A program made the position numbers and the translations under genes. From assembly GCF_039539485.1 (NCBI RefSeq), contig NZ_BAABDF010000003.1, positions 310,001-374,000 of the forward strand: a stretch of DNA of 64,000 bases, in the 5' to 3' direction. The notes below the pieces were generated by a model. That model was not told the DNA's origin and searched no databases. It was given only the letters and a program-made list of their open reading frames with translations. The DNA is from Celeribacter arenosi (GTDB lineage Bacteria; Pseudomonadota; Alphaproteobacteria; Rhodobacterales; Rhodobacteraceae). Of this stretch, positions 1 through 9,168 are shown in pieces; position 1 is the stretch's first letter, and every line of letters begins with the position of its first letter.

Positions 1-1
1 C

Positions 2-70
2 GACCCGACCCTGATGCGCGAAGGCAATGACACCTCCGCCGTCTATGTCGTCATGCCGATGCGCGTGTGA
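2..70 (+). CDS. dnaN: DNA polymerase III beta clamp, C-terminal end (partial)
   Basis: Only the last 22 codons are present; the gene enters from the left edge. The readable tail ends in YVVMPMRV, the typical C-terminal strand of the sliding clamp (E. coli ends YVVMPMRL). The clamp tethers DNA polymerase III to the template. Its position directly before recF and near gyrB is the classic order of bacterial origin-proximal clusters. Identification rests on this short tail plus the neighbours. Confidence 0.8.
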   Translation, partial: DPTLMREGNDTSAVYVVMPMRV

Positions 71-104
71 GTTCACCGCAGCTACCGACAGAATGCGAGG
101 GTCC

Positions 105-1214
105 ATGGGCGGCCTTTTTATCGAAGAGCTGACCCTATCCCATTTCAGATCGCACAAGGCCGCGCGTCTCGAACTGGACGGGCGGCCTATCGCGCTTTTC
201 GGCCCCAATGGTGCCGGAAAAACCAATATCCTCGAAGCAGTCTCCCTCCTCTCGCCGGGCCGTGGCCTGCGCCGTGCCGCACCCGATGAAATTTCGCGCA
301 AACCGGAAAGGCTCGGATGGAAAATCCGCGCCGACCTTGTTTCGCTCCACCAATCGCATGAAATCGAAACATGGGCCGAAGACGGTCAGTCGCGATCAGT
401 CAAAATCGACGGAAAATCCGCCCCGCAGGTGGCGCTGGGGCGCATCGGGCGTGTGGTCTGGCTGATCCCCGCGATGGATCGCCTCTGGATCGAAGGCGCA
501 GAAGGGCGCCGCCGGTTCCTCGACCGCATGGTGATGAGCTTTGAGCCCCGCCATGCCGAGGCCGTTCTGGCCTACGAAAAGGCGATGCGCGAACGCAACC
601 GTCTGCTCAAAGACATGGTGCGCGACGCCCATTGGTATGGTGCTCTGGAGGCGCAGATGGCCAGCCACGGCGCGATGATCATGGAAAACCGCCTTCTATC
701 GCTCGAACGGCTCGCCGCCGCACAGGAGGGCGCGCAAACGGCCTTTCCCACCGCCACACTCACACTTCAGGCCTCGGATGGCTCACAACTCCTGTCTTCC
801 GCCGATGACCTCCTTGCCGCTTTCCGCGACGGTCGCCCCCGCGACCTCGCCGCAGGACGGACCCTGATCGGACCCCATCGCGCGGACCTCGCCGCAGTTT
901 ACGCGGCCAAAGACGTGCCTGCCGACCAATGTTCCACCGGTGAACAAAAAGCGCTTCTGATTTCCCTCATCCTCGCCAACGGACGTGCCCTCGCCGAAAG
1001 CTTCGGTGCGCCGCCGATCTACCTCCTCGACGAGGTTGCAGCCCACCTTGACGCCGCCCGTCGCGCCGCGCTTTATGACGAAATCTGCGCTCTGCGGGCA
1101 CAGGCATTCATGACCGGCACCGGGCCGGAACTCTTTAGCGAACTCGGCTCCCGCGCCGCCCATTTCGAGGTGACGGAAGAGGCGGGCGCTTCACACCTGA
1201 AAGTCGTCGAATGA
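105..1214 (+). CDS. recF: DNA replication and repair protein RecF
   Basis: RecF is a cytoplasmic SMC-like ATPase that helps load RecA at gaps with RecO and RecR. The protein has a Walker A motif GPNGAGKT near residues 33-40, an ABC-type signature in STGEQKALL, and Walker B in IYLLDEVAAHLD near the C-terminus. I chose the ATG at 105, which gives 369 residues and the expected start FIEELTLSHFRSH; an upstream in-frame ATG at 27 lies inside dnaN and would add an unrelated 26-residue tail. It starts 34 bp after dnaN and its stop overlaps the next gene by ATGA, so it is probably translated in one operon with both neighbours. Confidence 0.95.
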   Translation: MGGLFIEELTLSHFRSHKAARLELDGRPIALFGPNGAGKTNILEAVSLLSPGRGLRRAAPDEISRKPERLGWKIRADLVSLHQSHEIETWAEDGQSRSVKIDGKSAPQVALGRIGRVVWLIPAMDRLWIEGAEGRRRFLDRMVMSFEPRHAEAVLAYEKAMRERNRLLKDMVRDAHWYGALEAQMASHGAMIMENRLLSLERLAAAQEGAQTAFPTATLTLQASDGSQLLSSADDLLAAFRDGRPRDLAAGRTLIGPHRADLAAVYAAKDVPADQCSTGEQKALLISLILANGRALAESFGAPPIYLLDEVAAHLDAARRAALYDEICALRAQAFMTGTGPELFSELGSRAAHFEVTEEAGASHLKVVE

Positions 1215-1831
1215 CCATCACGCTGCCCGAACTCGGCCTCTACGCGCTCGCTCTCCTGATCCTCTTTCTGACCCCCGGCCCGGTCTGGGTCGCCATGCTC
1301 GCACGCGCTCTGTCCGGCGGATTTGCATCCGCGGCGCCGCTCGCACTGGGTGTGGTGGTGGGTGACGTCCTCTGGCCGCTCCTCGCTATCCTCGGCGTCA
1401 CGTGGATCGTGTCGGAATTCGAAGCCTTCCTGACCGTCCTGCGCTGGGTTGCGGTGGCGATGTTCCTGTTCATGGGGTTCATGCTGATCCGCCACGCCGA
1501 TCGAACGATCGCATCCGACAACCGCCTGACCCGCCCCGGCGTCCTCGCGGGATTTCTCGCAGGCCTCGTCGTCATCCTCGGCAACCCCAAAGCCATCCTG
1601 TTCTACATGGGCCTCTTGCCCGGCTTCTTTGACCTCACAGCCCTCACCAGACCCGATATCGTGGCGATCTGCGCGATCTCTGCGGTGGTCCCGCTCCTCG
1701 GCAACCTCGTGCTCGCCGCGTCAGTGTCCAAAGTGCGCGCGCTCATGACGGCACCCGGCGCAATCCGGCGGATGAACATCATTGCCGGCTGCCTCCTCAT
1801 AGCTGTTGCGTTCGTGATCCCCTTCACCTGA
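1211..1831 (+). CDS. LysE/RhtB-family amino acid exporter
   Basis: This 206-residue inner-membrane protein has about six hydrophobic segments and the family N-terminus, including the LTPGP motif at residues 20-24 and NPKAILFY in the middle. Members export amino acids or related metabolites; the substrate cannot be read from sequence. The start ATG overlaps the recF stop (ATGA), which suggests translational coupling. A transporter between recF and gyrB is not part of the replication cluster and looks like a lineage-specific insertion. Confidence 0.85.
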   Translation: MTITLPELGLYALALLILFLTPGPVWVAMLARALSGGFASAAPLALGVVVGDVLWPLLAILGVTWIVSEFEAFLTVLRWVAVAMFLFMGFMLIRHADRTIASDNRLTRPGVLAGFLAGLVVILGNPKAILFYMGLLPGFFDLTALTRPDIVAICAISAVVPLLGNLVLAASVSKVRALMTAPGAIRRMNIIAGCLLIAVAFVIPFT

Positions 1832-1860
1832 CGGCGACCCCTAAATATTGTGCCATCTGC

Positions 1861-1889
1861 GTGACAATGCACCCGCCGTGACGTATAAA
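1861..1889 (+). promoter_or_regulatory. Predicted sigma-70 promoter of gyrB
   Basis: GTGACA at 1861-1866 and TATAAA at 1884-1889 are separated by exactly 17 nt. Each hexamer matches the sigma-70 consensus at five of six positions. The site lies 29 bp upstream of the gyrB ATG and would give a short leader containing the ribosome site AAGGA at 1906-1910. This is pattern-based only. Confidence 0.5.
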
Positions 1890-1917
1890 TCAGGCAGGAA
1901 ATAACAAGGATTTTCAA

Positions 1918-4353
1918 ATGTCCGACGACGCGCAGCAGTCACCCGCATACGGTGCCGATTCCATCAAAGTTCTCAAAGGCTTGGAGGCGGTGCGCAAACG
2001 CCCCGGCATGTATATCGGTGACACCGACGATGGCTCGGGCCTGCATCACATGGTTTACGAAGTCGTGGACAACGGCATTGACGAAGCTTTGGCGGGTCAT
2101 GCCGACTATGTGACCGTGAAAATCCACAAAGACAGCTCGGTCTCCGTGCGCGACAACGGACGCGGCATTCCCACCGATATGCACACCGAAGAAGGCGTCT
2201 CCGCGGCCGAGGTCATCATGACCCAGCTGCACGCTGGCGGTAAATTCGACAGCAACTCCTACAAGGTTTCCGGTGGTCTTCACGGCGTGGGTGTTTCCGT
2301 CGTGAACGCCCTCTCGGAATGGCTGGAACTCAAGGTCTGGCGCGCTGGCAAAGTCCACGTCGCCCGTTTTGAACACGGTGATACCTCCGAACACCTCAAA
2401 GTCATTGGTGACGCGGGCGATGAGACCGGCACCGAGGTCCGCTTTCTCGCCGCCTCAAAGGTCAACGACCCGAGCTTTACCTTCTCAAATCTCGACTACT
2501 CTTTCGAGACGCTCGAAAAGCGCCTGCGCGAACTGGCATTTCTGAACTCCGGCGTGCGGATCATTCTCGAAGATCACCGTCCCGCCGAACCGCTGCGCTC
2601 GGAGTTGTTCTACGAAGGCGGCGTGAAAGAATTCGTCAAATACCTCGACCGCCACAAAACCTCGATGATGCCCGAACCGATCTTTGTGACCGGCGAACGC
2701 GACGACATCGGCGTCGAAGTGGCGATGTGGTGGAACGACAGCTACCACGAAAACGTCCTGCCCTTTACCAACAACATCCCCCAGCGCGACGGGGGCACAC
2801 ACCTCGCCGGTTTCCGCGGTGCCCTGACCCGCACGCTGACCAAATACGCTGCCGAAAGCGGGATCGCGAAGCGTGAGAAAATCACCTTTACCGGCGACGA
2901 TGCCCGCGAAGGTTTGACCTGCGTGCTTTCCGTAAAAGTGCCCGATCCGAAATTCTCGTCCCAGACCAAAGACAAACTGGTCTCCTCGGAGGTGCGTCCC
3001 GCCGTTGAAAACCTCGTGGGCGAAAAACTCACCGAGTGGATGGATGAAAACCCCGCGATTGCCCGCATGATCGTCGGCAAAATCGTCGAGGCGGCGATGG
3101 CGCGCGAAGCGGCGCGCAAAGCGCGCGAACTGACCCGCCGCAAATCCGCGCTGGACGTCAACTTCCTCGCCGGCAAACTCAAAGATTGCTCCGAAAAAGA
3201 TCCTGCCCAGACCGAAGTCTTCCTCGTCGAGGGTGACAGCGCCGGCGGCTCCGCCCAAACCGGCCGCGACCGCCGCACACAGGCGATCCTGCCCCTCAAA
3301 GGTAAGATCCTCAACGTCGAGCGCGCGCGTTTCGACCGCATGCTCGGATCGCAGGAAATCGGCAACCTCGTCATGGCGCTCGGCACAGGCATCGGGCGCG
3401 ATGAATTCAACATCGACAAACTGCGCTACCACAAGATCGTCATCATGACCGATGCGGACGTCGACGGTGCCCACATCCGCACGCTTTTGCTGACCTTCTT
3501 CTTCCGCCAGATGCCGGAGCTGATCGAACAGGGCCACCTCTTTATCGCCCAGCCACCGCTCTACAAAGTGGCGCGTGGCAAATCAGAGGTCTACCTGAAA
3601 GACCGCGCGAGCCTCGAAGACTACCTCGTCGAACAAGGCATCGATGGCGCTGTTCTACGGATGAAAAACGGCGAAGAGATCGCCGGTCAGGACCTTTTGC
3701 GCGTGGTCGAGGGCGCACGCTCCTTCAAACGAATTTTGGACGCCTTTCCAACACATTACCCCCGCCACATCGTCGAACAGGCCGCCTTCGCAGGCGCGTT
3801 TGAACCCGGCCGCGTGGACGCCGATCTGCAAGGTACCGCTGACCGCATCGCACAACGTCTCGACATGGTCGCGGCGGAATACGAACGCGGCTGGACAGGT
3901 CGCCAGACACAGGATGTCGGTATCCGCCTGACGCGGGTTCTTCGCGGTGTCGAAGAGGTCCGCACACTCGATGGCGCGATCCTGCGTGGTGGCGAAGCGC
4001 GTCGTATCCACCGCGAAGTCGACGCGACCAATGGCGTGTTTTCCGACCCCTCGCGTCTCGTGCGCAAAGAACGCTCGACCCCCATCTATGGGCCGACCGA
4101 TCTGCTCGACGCGATCCTCGAAGAGGGTGAAAAAGGCCTGTCGCTCCAGCGCTACAAGGGCTTGGGCGAAATGAACCCGTCGCAGCTATGGGAAACCACA
4201 CTGGACCCCGATGCCCGCACGCTCCTGCAGGTGAAGATCGAAGATTTCGTAGAAGCGGACGACATTTTCACCAAACTCATGGGCGACGTCGTCGAACCCC
4301 GCCGCGAGTTCATTCAGGAAAACGCCCTGAACGTCGAAAACCTCGACGCCTGA
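1918..4353 (+). CDS. gyrB: DNA gyrase subunit B
   Basis: GyrB is the ATPase subunit of type IIA topoisomerase, which introduces negative supercoils together with GyrA. The 811-residue length fits the family. The N-terminal GHKL ATPase has VVDNGIDEA, DNGRGIP and GGLHGVG; the TOPRIM region has EGDSAGG near residue 438 and DADVDGAHIR near 520; the C-terminus has RYKGLGEMNP. The start is preceded by AAGGA at 1906-1910 and a predicted promoter, so it probably has its own transcription besides the recF operon. Confidence 0.97.
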   Translation: MSDDAQQSPAYGADSIKVLKGLEAVRKRPGMYIGDTDDGSGLHHMVYEVVDNGIDEALAGHADYVTVKIHKDSSVSVRDNGRGIPTDMHTEEGVSAAEVIMTQLHAGGKFDSNSYKVSGGLHGVGVSVVNALSEWLELKVWRAGKVHVARFEHGDTSEHLKVIGDAGDETGTEVRFLAASKVNDPSFTFSNLDYSFETLEKRLRELAFLNSGVRIILEDHRPAEPLRSELFYEGGVKEFVKYLDRHKTSMMPEPIFVTGERDDIGVEVAMWWNDSYHENVLPFTNNIPQRDGGTHLAGFRGALTRTLTKYAAESGIAKREKITFTGDDAREGLTCVLSVKVPDPKFSSQTKDKLVSSEVRPAVENLVGEKLTEWMDENPAIARMIVGKIVEAAMAREAARKARELTRRKSALDVNFLAGKLKDCSEKDPAQTEVFLVEGDSAGGSAQTGRDRRTQAILPLKGKILNVERARFDRMLGSQEIGNLVMALGTGIGRDEFNIDKLRYHKIVIMTDADVDGAHIRTLLLTFFFRQMPELIEQGHLFIAQPPLYKVARGKSEVYLKDRASLEDYLVEQGIDGAVLRMKNGEEIAGQDLLRVVEGARSFKRILDAFPTHYPRHIVEQAAFAGAFEPGRVDADLQGTADRIAQRLDMVAAEYERGWTGRQTQDVGIRLTRVLRGVEEVRTLDGAILRGGEARRIHREVDATNGVFSDPSRLVRKERSTPIYGPTDLLDAILEEGEKGLSLQRYKGLGEMNPSQLWETTLDPDARTLLQVKIEDFVEADDIFTKLMGDVVEPRREFIQENALNVENLDA

Positions 4354-4382
4354 CCCTATTTGCAAGTGAATGAATTTTGCTC

Positions 4383-4410
4383 GGCGACGCGCATGTAATT
4401 GCGCGTCGCC
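4383..4410 (+). terminator. Hairpin after gyrB, probable transcription terminator
   Basis: An 11-bp perfect stem (GGCGACGCGCA pairing with TGCGCGTCGCC) encloses a 6-nt TGTAAT loop, starting 30 bp after the gyrB stop. The following bases, CTTATGCTTT, are only moderately T-rich, so it may be a weak or factor-assisted terminator. Confidence 0.5.
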
Positions 4411-4573
4411 CTTATGCTTTGGCACGGTTAAGTTTCTGATCTGGCGGCACTTACGCGATTTGCATGCAGACCTCCGCATCCCGCGACACGTTCATCAGAG
4501 CAAAGTGAGCGAAACGGCGAAAAATGCGCTATACTCTCAACACAGCACCGAATGCTCACGCGCAGGAGAGAAA

Positions 4574-5254
4574 ATGTCCCTTCGTCGCCATGTTGCTATT
4601 CTCGCCTGCCTGCTCCTCTCGGCCTGCGGTTTCGTAGACTTTGACAAAGCGCCCGTGGGCCGGTTTGACGGCTCGCTTCTCGTCATGTGGGTCGGTGAAG
4701 GCGACTCATCGGGCGATGGACGTTTCGTATACGTCCCGAGCCGCACGCGCCCGCTCACCTTTTATCGCGACAGGCCGGGCGTTGAGGTCACCACGATACA
4801 GCCGGACCTGATGTACACCGACGGCGGGTCCATTCCGAAAGCCGGGCAGCTTTTCAACGGCTTTTCCCCGTGGGGCTATGCGCCGGCCTATATGGTGCAT
4901 GACTGGCTCTTCGTCGCGCGCCACTGTTTGATCGATGGGGATGCCAACGAAGCGGAGCAAAAGATCGCGGGCATGGAATTTCAGGAAAGCGCCGAGATTA
5001 TTGCCGAAGCGATCAAGACATTGGTCGCCACCGGCAAGGTCCAGAATAACGATGTTGCCCCACGGGTGATTTCCGGTGCCGTCGCAGGACCGTTTGCCTA
5101 TGAACGCTGGACGGTACAGGGCGCCTGCAAAGACGACCGCGTTTCGCAGGAACACCGCCGAGAGGTTGAAGCAGCCTTTGCACAACGCTCCGGCGCGCGC
5201 CTGCGAACACTGGGCGCTCCTGCGGCCAGGATCGTCGCCGAAATCTCTTTCTGA
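4574..5254 (+). CDS. DUF1353-family lipoprotein
   Basis: The 226-residue protein begins with a lipoprotein signal: basic MSLRR, a hydrophobic stretch and the lipobox LLSAC with the lipid-bearing Cys near residue 18, so it should be membrane-anchored on the periplasmic side. The central part contains YTDGGSIP and a downstream HDW, the hallmark of DUF1353, a family also seen in phages and of unknown biochemical role. The ATG at 4574 has AGGAGA about 6 bp upstream; a longer in-frame reading from 4370 would bury the signal peptide and cross the gyrB hairpin. It faces the cation ATPase gene tail to tail. Confidence 0.75.
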   Translation: MSLRRHVAILACLLLSACGFVDFDKAPVGRFDGSLLVMWVGEGDSSGDGRFVYVPSRTRPLTFYRDRPGVEVTTIQPDLMYTDGGSIPKAGQLFNGFSPWGYAPAYMVHDWLFVARHCLIDGDANEAEQKIAGMEFQESAEIIAEAIKTLVATGKVQNNDVAPRVISGAVAGPFAYERWTVQGACKDDRVSQEHRREVEAAFAQRSGARLRTLGAPAARIVAEISF

Positions 5255-5278
5255 CACAGTGCGCGCAAAGTTACGCTC

Positions 5279-7972
5279 TCACTGCCCATTCCTGCGCCGG
5301 ACGGTGAGCCGGATCTGTTTCTCGATTTCGATGGTCGCGAAAAACGTCACGCCAATGGCGAGCATGATCAACCCGTCCACAAAGGACACGGACGCCGTGC
5401 CCATGATCTTCTGGGCCACGGGAACATAGGTCACAATGAACTGCGCCGGGACAATCACGGCAAGGCTGATCCAGACCGCCCGCGTCCCACGGATCGCATC
5501 CCATGACAGGGACGTTCCATACATGTTGCGGATGAAGAAGAGGTGGAAAATCTCCAGTATGACCAGCATGTTCATCGACATGGTCTGCGCCAAGGCCGGC
5601 GAATAGCCCCGGTCAATCGCATAGGCATAGAGCCCGAACACGGCCGCAACGAACAGTGCACCGACCAAGGCGACATGCCACACCAACTCACCCGTCAAAA
5701 GCGGTGCAGAGCGTTCACGGGGACGCCGCAACATCGTACCCGGCTCGGTCGGCTCAAAGGCGAGCGCGAGGCCCAGCGTCACCGCCGTAATCAGGTTCAC
5801 CCAGAGTATCTGCACCGGACTGATCGGCAGGGCCAACCCCAACAAAAGCGCAGCGACAATGGTGCCCGCCTCTCCGGCGTTGGTCGGCAAGGTCCAGCTG
5901 ATCACCTTGCGCAGGTTGTCGAACACGGTGCGACCCTCGCGCACCGCCGCGGCGATGGATGAGAAATTGTCGTCGGTCAGCACCAACTCGGCGGCCTCCT
6001 TCGCGGCTTCCGATCCCTTGACGCCCATCGCAACACCCGCATCCGCCCGCTTCAACGCGGGGGCATCGTTCACGCCATCGCCGGTCATCGAAACGGTCAA
6101 CCCCTGTGCCTGCATGGCCGTCACGAGCCGGAGTTTGTGCTCGGGTGAGGTGCGCGCGAAGATATTGGTGCCCATCACTTCTCCCGCCAACTCGCCATCG
6201 CTCATATTGGCAATATCGGCGCCGGTGAGCACCTTGTCGGCATTGATCAACCCGATCTGCTCACCAATCGCCGCGGCGGTTCCGACATGATCACCCGTGA
6301 TCATCTTGACCGCTATTCCGGCCCGATGACACTCCGCCACCGCTTCGATCGCTTCGGGCCGTGGCGGATCGATGAGACCCACCAATCCCGCCAAGGTGAG
6401 GTGGCCGTCGATGTCGCTTTCCTGCAGGCTGTCCGCCTTGGTGTCGGCATATGCCAGCGCAATGACGCGCTCTCCACGCCGCGCAATACGATGTGCTTCG
6501 CCCGTCCAATGGCCTTCATCAAAGGGGGCGCCATCCGAATTGCCCATCTGGGCCCGGCACATCCCGAGGATACGCTCGGGCGCGCCTTTTACCAAAATCT
6601 GACGCGTCCCATCGGGCGCCTCGATCAAAACCGCCATGTAGCGGTGCGCCGCGTCGAAGGGTATTTCGTCCAGTCGGCGTAATCCCTCGACAGGGAATTC
6701 CGCCTTACCCGCAAAGGCCAAAAGAGCGCCCTCCATCGGGTCGCCTTCCACGGACCAATGACCGGCCTTGTCCGACAACTCGGCGTCATTGCACAGCGCC
6801 GCAATCTTTGCGACCGCCTCCAGATGGGTAGACGCCGGAGCGGGCGTAATGTCCCCTGCCGGCGCATATCCCGCACCGGTGACGGTATGATGCCCGCTGG
6901 CCAGCCCGAGAGAGGCAACCATCATCTCGTTGCGCGTCAGCGTCCCTGTCTTGTCACTGCAAATCACCGAAACCGCGCCGAGCGTCTCGATCGAGGGCAG
7001 CTTGCGCACGATCACGTTGCGCTTGGCCATGCGTTTCACACCAATGGCAAGCGTGATGGTCAGCACCGCAGGCAGGCCTTCGGGGATCGCGGCAACGGTC
7101 AGACCGACCACAACCATGAACATCTCGTCAAAGGGAATGTGGCTGACGAAGTACCCAAAGGCGAGCAAGACTGCCGCCAGCACGAGGATCATCGCCGTCA
7201 GCCACTTGGCGAATTTGTTCATCTGCTCAACCAGCGGCGTGGTCAAAACGCCAACATCGCGCAGCATCCCGCTGATCCGGCCAATCTCCGTCGACAAACC
7301 CGTGGCCACAACGACGCCACGCCCGGTTCCCGCAACAACCGTCGTGCCGCTAAAGGCCATCGGCTTCCTGTCGCCCAACGGCACATCGGGTGCCACGGGG
7401 TCAGTGGATTTGTCCACCGGCACAGATTCACCGGTCAGAACGGCCTCCTGAATGCGCAATGCTCGCGCACCCGAAAGACGCAGGTCGGCCGGAACCCGAT
7501 CACCGGGTTCGAGCAGGACGATATCGCCCCTCACGAGGTTCTCGGCGGGAATGCTCACACGCCGGTTGTCACGCATAACATTGGCATGGGGCGCCAGCAT
7601 GGACCGGATCGCCGCCATGGCATTCTCTGCCCGCCCTTCCTGAATGTAGCCAACGATTCCGTTGACCAAAACAACGGCTAGGATCACACCTGTATCGGCC
7701 CAGTGCTGCAATATCCCGGTGACCAAAGCCGACCCCAGCAGGACATAGATCAGCACATTGTGGAAATGCCCGAGAAACCGCAGGATCGGGTGCCGACCCG
7801 CCCGTATTGGCAGAGCATTCGGTCCGTCTTCGTCGAGCCGTCGGGCAGCTTCCTGAACGGTCAACCCTGTCGTGCTGGTGCTGAGCTTTTCGATGCAATC
7901 CAACGCCTCGTGCGCATGCGGGTCCCGCAGATCCGCCAGACCTCGTTCAGATTTTGCGGTCTTGGTCATCAT
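5279..7972 (-). CDS. Cation-transporting P-type ATPase (P2 type)
   Basis: This 897-residue inner-membrane pump uses ATP to move a cation, probably Ca2+ or Na+ judging from its P2-type architecture. Visible elements are an N-terminal cation-ATPase domain, the actuator TGES, the PEGLP membrane motif, the phosphorylation site DKTGTLT near residue 340, the hinge TGDGVNDAP and a C-terminal transmembrane block. I start at 7972 (tandem ATGATG), just after AGGTGGG; a longer frame begins at 8116 but its extra 48 residues are Arg-rich and lack family similarity. The true ion is not determinable here. Confidence 0.9.
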   Translation of the reverse strand: MMTKTAKSERGLADLRDPHAHEALDCIEKLSTSTTGLTVQEAARRLDEDGPNALPIRAGRHPILRFLGHFHNVLIYVLLGSALVTGILQHWADTGVILAVVLVNGIVGYIQEGRAENAMAAIRSMLAPHANVMRDNRRVSIPAENLVRGDIVLLEPGDRVPADLRLSGARALRIQEAVLTGESVPVDKSTDPVAPDVPLGDRKPMAFSGTTVVAGTGRGVVVATGLSTEIGRISGMLRDVGVLTTPLVEQMNKFAKWLTAMILVLAAVLLAFGYFVSHIPFDEMFMVVVGLTVAAIPEGLPAVLTITLAIGVKRMAKRNVIVRKLPSIETLGAVSVICSDKTGTLTRNEMMVASLGLASGHHTVTGAGYAPAGDITPAPASTHLEAVAKIAALCNDAELSDKAGHWSVEGDPMEGALLAFAGKAEFPVEGLRRLDEIPFDAAHRYMAVLIEAPDGTRQILVKGAPERILGMCRAQMGNSDGAPFDEGHWTGEAHRIARRGERVIALAYADTKADSLQESDIDGHLTLAGLVGLIDPPRPEAIEAVAECHRAGIAVKMITGDHVGTAAAIGEQIGLINADKVLTGADIANMSDGELAGEVMGTNIFARTSPEHKLRLVTAMQAQGLTVSMTGDGVNDAPALKRADAGVAMGVKGSEAAKEAAELVLTDDNFSSIAAAVREGRTVFDNLRKVISWTLPTNAGEAGTIVAALLLGLALPISPVQILWVNLITAVTLGLALAFEPTEPGTMLRRPRERSAPLLTGELVWHVALVGALFVAAVFGLYAYAIDRGYSPALAQTMSMNMLVILEIFHLFFIRNMYGTSLSWDAIRGTRAVWISLAVIVPAQFIVTYVPVAQKIMGTASVSFVDGLIMLAIGVTFFATIEIEKQIRLTVRRRNGQ

Positions 7973-8082
7973 GCCCACCTTTTGCTGCGCTCGCCCGACG
8001 CGCGTTGCTTTCCCAAAACACCTTGCACGAACACGGGTTGGCTGCAAACGGGCACCACGGCTTCTTGCCGTGCGGCAAATGG

Positions 8083-9165
8083 CTACGCGTGCAACGCGAC
8101 GAGGTGGTTGTCCCATTGAACATCATGTTGGATCAGAACACCCGCGCTCGCCCCATCAGGCCGCCCGATTTCGCCGGTCCCTGACGTGATGGTAAAGCCA
8201 CCCTGCGCGGGCGCGACCCCGCATACATCGGCCATCGAAATCGAACGTCGATACCGCGCCGTGGCCACATCAAACACCTGAACCAACCCGCCGCGCGGCG
8301 ACGTGATCGCCACCTGCGCCCCATTGCCACTGAACGCAATGCTGCCGGCGTAGCCCTGCATTTTGCGATGTTCGTCCGGCGGCGTGTCCAGATAGGTGAA
8401 CGCCGCGCCGCGCCGATGTAGCGCGACCAAAGACGGCGCTTCGCTCACATCGCCCTGCCACTGCATCGCAAAGGCGACCAACCCATCGGGCGACACCGCG
8501 AGATGGCGAATGGAATTCATATGCCGCGACGCCTCCGGTTCAACCTGCTCCACGATCTCGCCCGACAGGCTCACGTAGGTCAGGTTGGGCTGCATGAAGG
8601 GTATGTTGAGCTTGGCACGACCGCTGTCAGGATGCGTTTCAATACCGCCATTGGCCACGACGAGGGTGCGTCCATCCGGCATCAGGCGAACGTCATGCGG
8701 GCCAATCCCGCCGGAGGCAAAGCTACCGATCCGGCGATACCCGTCCGCCACATCCCAAACCCCGATCATTCCCGTCGCGGTGTCAAATTCGTTCTCTGTG
8801 GTGAACAACCGTGTCCCATCCGCCGAAAACGCACCATGCCCATAAAAATGCATCCCCGCAGGCGCGTTCAACACCGACGTCGTGCGGCCCGTTTCGCAAT
8901 CAATAACGATGGCAAAGGTTCCCGGTCGGCGCGCAAAAGCCACCGCTTGCGCCCGATGGGGATGTGCCGCCGCCGCATGGCCACGATCCGGCAAATCGAC
9001 GCTGAACAAACCGTTCCCGTCTTCATCGAGACCAAATAGCCGATAGGCCCCCGTGCCATCTCGCGCCGCCGCCAGATAGGCGGGATGACCGACCTTGGCC
9101 CACCCCCGACCCGCATAGGCCGACGCCGCCGCGAGCCCGCCTATAAACGCGCGCCGTGTCGGCAT
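8083..9165 (-). CDS. DUF1513 protein of the imelysin iron operon
   Basis: The 360-residue protein starts with a Tat-like signal (TRRAFIGG followed by a hydrophobic stretch to about residue 23), so it is probably exported folded to the periplasm. The rest reads as a beta-propeller-like protein with repeated strands such as FSADGTRLFTTEN, MPDGRTLVVANGG and VSPDGLVAFAMQ, typical of DUF1513. It is the last gene of a four-gene minus-strand set with two imelysins and a di-heme protein, starting 3 bp after the second imelysin. That association is common in proteobacteria and points to iron acquisition; its exact role is unknown. Confidence 0.85.
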   Translation of the reverse strand: MPTRRAFIGGLAAASAYAGRGWAKVGHPAYLAAARDGTGAYRLFGLDEDGNGLFSVDLPDRGHAAAAHPHRAQAVAFARRPGTFAIVIDCETGRTTSVLNAPAGMHFYGHGAFSADGTRLFTTENEFDTATGMIGVWDVADGYRRIGSFASGGIGPHDVRLMPDGRTLVVANGGIETHPDSGRAKLNIPFMQPNLTYVSLSGEIVEQVEPEASRHMNSIRHLAVSPDGLVAFAMQWQGDVSEAPSLVALHRRGAAFTYLDTPPDEHRKMQGYAGSIAFSGNGAQVAITSPRGGLVQVFDVATARYRRSISMADVCGVAPAQGGFTITSGTGEIGRPDGASAGVLIQHDVQWDNHLVALHA

Positions 9166-9168
9166 GTC

